A stretch of DNA of 7,037 nucleotides from Nitrospinota bacterium (GTDB taxonomy: Bacteria; UBA8248; JACPRG01): the NCBI GenBank assembly GCA_030740135.1, contig JASLXW010000024.1:10329-17365 (forward strand). Reading direction: 5' to 3'. Both the position numbers and the translations under genes were made by a program. The notes under the pieces were generated by a model. It was not told where the DNA came from and searched no databases. It saw nothing but the letters and a program-made list of their open reading frames with translations. Below, piece after piece: positions 5,893 to 7,037 of the stretch. The stretch's first letter is position 1. Every line of letters starts with the position of its first letter.

Positions 5893-6935
5893 GTCCGGCG
5901 GCCCCCATAGACCTGATCCTGGAAGGCGGCCGCACCGTCCGCCCGGACGGCGTTTACCGGGAGAACGTGGCCATCCGGGACGGGCGCATCGCCGCCCTCT
6001 TCGCGGACGGAACCCGAAGCCCCCGGGCGCGCAAGCGGATCGACTGCCGGGGAAAATTCATTTTGCCCGGCATGATCGACGCCCACGTCCACATGGGACG
6101 CTACGGACAGGATTTCGCCGCCGACTGCCGCACCGAATCCGCCGCCGCCGCCACGGGAGGCGTGACGACGCTGCTGGTCTTCCTGATCGAGCCGGGGTCC
6201 AACCGGGAGGCCATCCCCCGGCGCATCCGGGAGATCGAGGCGGGGAGCCGGATCGACATGGGCATCCACGCCGTCATCATGTCCGAGGAGCACCTGGCCG
6301 AGATCCCGGCTTGCGCCCGGGAGTTCGGCATCTCGTCTTTCAAGTTCTTCATGGCCTACAAGGGGAAGGACGCGGGCTCCCTCCAGGGGGTGGGCGACGG
6401 ATTTCTCTACCGGGGGCTGCGCGAGGTGTCGAAAATTCCGGGGGCGAGGGTGGTCATCCATCCGGAGAACATGGAAGTGATCGAGGACGTCCGGAAGGAG
6501 CTCGAAGCGGCGGGGCGGACCGACGGGGCCGCTTGGAGCGATTCCCGCCCCCGCCTCGCCGAGGAGGACGGCGTGCAACGCGCCCTGCTCTTCTCCGAGC
6601 ACCTGGGCGTCCCCATCACCATCCCCCACCTGAGCATCGCCTCGGGGGTCCCCATCGTCGAGCGTCACCGGGGGGGGCGGGGGACGGGAGACGTCGCCCT
6701 GGAGACGTGCGGCCACTATCTCCATCTCACGAAAAACAGCCTTTCCGGCGCCCGGGGCAAGGTCAACCCGCCGCTGCGGGAGCGGGAGGACGTGGAGGGG
6801 CTCTGGGAGGCGATTTCGGCGGGGAAGGTCGATTTCCTGGGATCGGACCATTGCAGCTTCAAGCTGGACGTAAAAGGCTCGGACATCTGGACCGCCCGGC
6901 CCGGCCTGCCCGCAACAGGGCCCTGGACTGAATAA
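5889..6935 (+). CDS. Second dihydropyrimidinase/hydantoinase-like amidohydrolase, C-terminally truncated
   Basis: A 348-residue paralogue of the first amidohydrolase. All key residues are present: H66 and H68 in DAHVHMG, K152 in SSFKFFMAYKG with Y157 after it, H191 in VIHPEN, H247 in TIPHLS, the loop GKVNPPLRE, and D320 in GSDHC. The family normally runs about 140 residues past this Asp, as the first copy does when repaired; here only 28 follow. Similarity ends at about SDIWTARPGLP (6879-6911) and the frame then reads seven unrelated residues to TAA. No other frame resumes the expected C-terminus, so this is not a simple frameshift. The lost part includes the last barrel helices and the closing beta strands, so folding is doubtful. 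The ATG overlaps the CoA-transferase stop by four bases, which shows tight coupling. The substrate is unknown. Confidence 0.85.
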   Translation: MSPAAPIDLILEGGRTVRPDGVYRENVAIRDGRIAALFADGTRSPRARKRIDCRGKFILPGMIDAHVHMGRYGQDFAADCRTESAAAATGGVTTLLVFLIEPGSNREAIPRRIREIEAGSRIDMGIHAVIMSEEHLAEIPACAREFGISSFKFFMAYKGKDAGSLQGVGDGFLYRGLREVSKIPGARVVIHPENMEVIEDVRKELEAAGRTDGAAWSDSRPRLAEEDGVQRALLFSEHLGVPITIPHLSIASGVPIVERHRGGRGTGDVALETCGHYLHLTKNSLSGARGKVNPPLREREDVEGLWEAISAGKVDFLGSDHCSFKLDVKGSDIWTARPGLPATGPWTE

Positions 6936-7037
6936 CTTCAGCGCCGTCCAGCTCAGGAAAGTCTCGGATGATTGCAAGCCGGCCGCCGACCGACGCCACG
7001 ATCTTAGCCGGCGCCCTCGGATTTCTTTTGCGATCCA
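6859..7037 (-). CDS. Possible partial ORF beyond the junction, unknown (weak likeness to antitoxin tails)
   Basis: On the minus strand a frame is open from the window edge (first full codon at 7035-7033) to TGA at 6861-6859. Its first ~40 residues look protein-like, including APAKIVASVGGRLAIIRDFP, while the part after about 6912 is only the antisense of the amidohydrolase. The pattern of a helix, Gly-Gly, then a beta strand ending in Phe-Pro recalls the C-terminal end of XRE-type antitoxin proteins, but the match is from memory and weak. Third-position GC is visibly lower than in the neighbouring genes, which fits foreign or different sequence. It may equally be chance. Confidence 0.25.
   Translation of the reverse strand, partial: DRKRNPRAPAKIVASVGGRLAIIRDFPELDGAEVIQSRALLRAGRAGRSRCPSLLRPA

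Noticed and set aside
5754..6977. 407-codon open frame on the minus strand opposite the CoA-transferase end and second amidohydrolase
   Set aside because: It crosses two well-supported + strand genes, has no recognisable domain and has shadow-like composition.

Overview
The window comes from a GC-rich bacterial genome. All recognisable genes are on the + strand. They read as a catabolic cluster for a cyclic amide, imide or related N-heterocyclic compound that is then handled as a CoA thioester. No gene fixes the species. The gene mix and the G/C-run hairpin would suit an uncultured, possibly deltaproteobacteria-like environmental lineage, but this is a weak inference.

Layout: (1) 1-480, C-terminal end of a luciferase-like flavin oxidoreductase. 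(2) 524-1878, a dihydropyrimidinase/hydantoinase-type cyclic amidohydrolase, split into two frames by an apparent one-base loss near 1141. (3) 1886-2266, a small cupin. (4) 2267-2483, an intergenic region with a probable terminator, a good promoter (TTGACA-N16-TAAAAT) and a perfect 20-bp AT-rich palindrome over the -10 box. (5) 2484-3164, a GntR/FCD regulator. (6) 3187-4347, an acyl-CoA dehydrogenase-fold protein without the usual catalytic Glu. (7) 4348-4689, no credible gene but a dense set of inverted repeats. (8) 4690-5892, a CaiB/BaiF CoA-transferase. (9) 5889-6935, a second, paralogous amidohydrolase, overlapping the CoA-transferase by ATGA. It loses its C-terminal ~110 residues where homology and composition change near 6912. 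(10) 6859-7037 minus, a possible unrelated partial ORF beyond that junction.

How the genes may work together (inference): the flavin enzyme oxidises the substrate, an amidohydrolase opens a cyclic amide to a carboxylate, the CoA-transferase makes the CoA thioester, and the acyl-CoA dehydrogenase-like protein acts on it. The GntR protein probably controls its own transcript through the palindrome. The substrate cannot be read from the sequence. Two of the three central catabolic enzyme types carry anomalies: both amidohydrolases are broken, and the dehydrogenase lacks its catalytic base.
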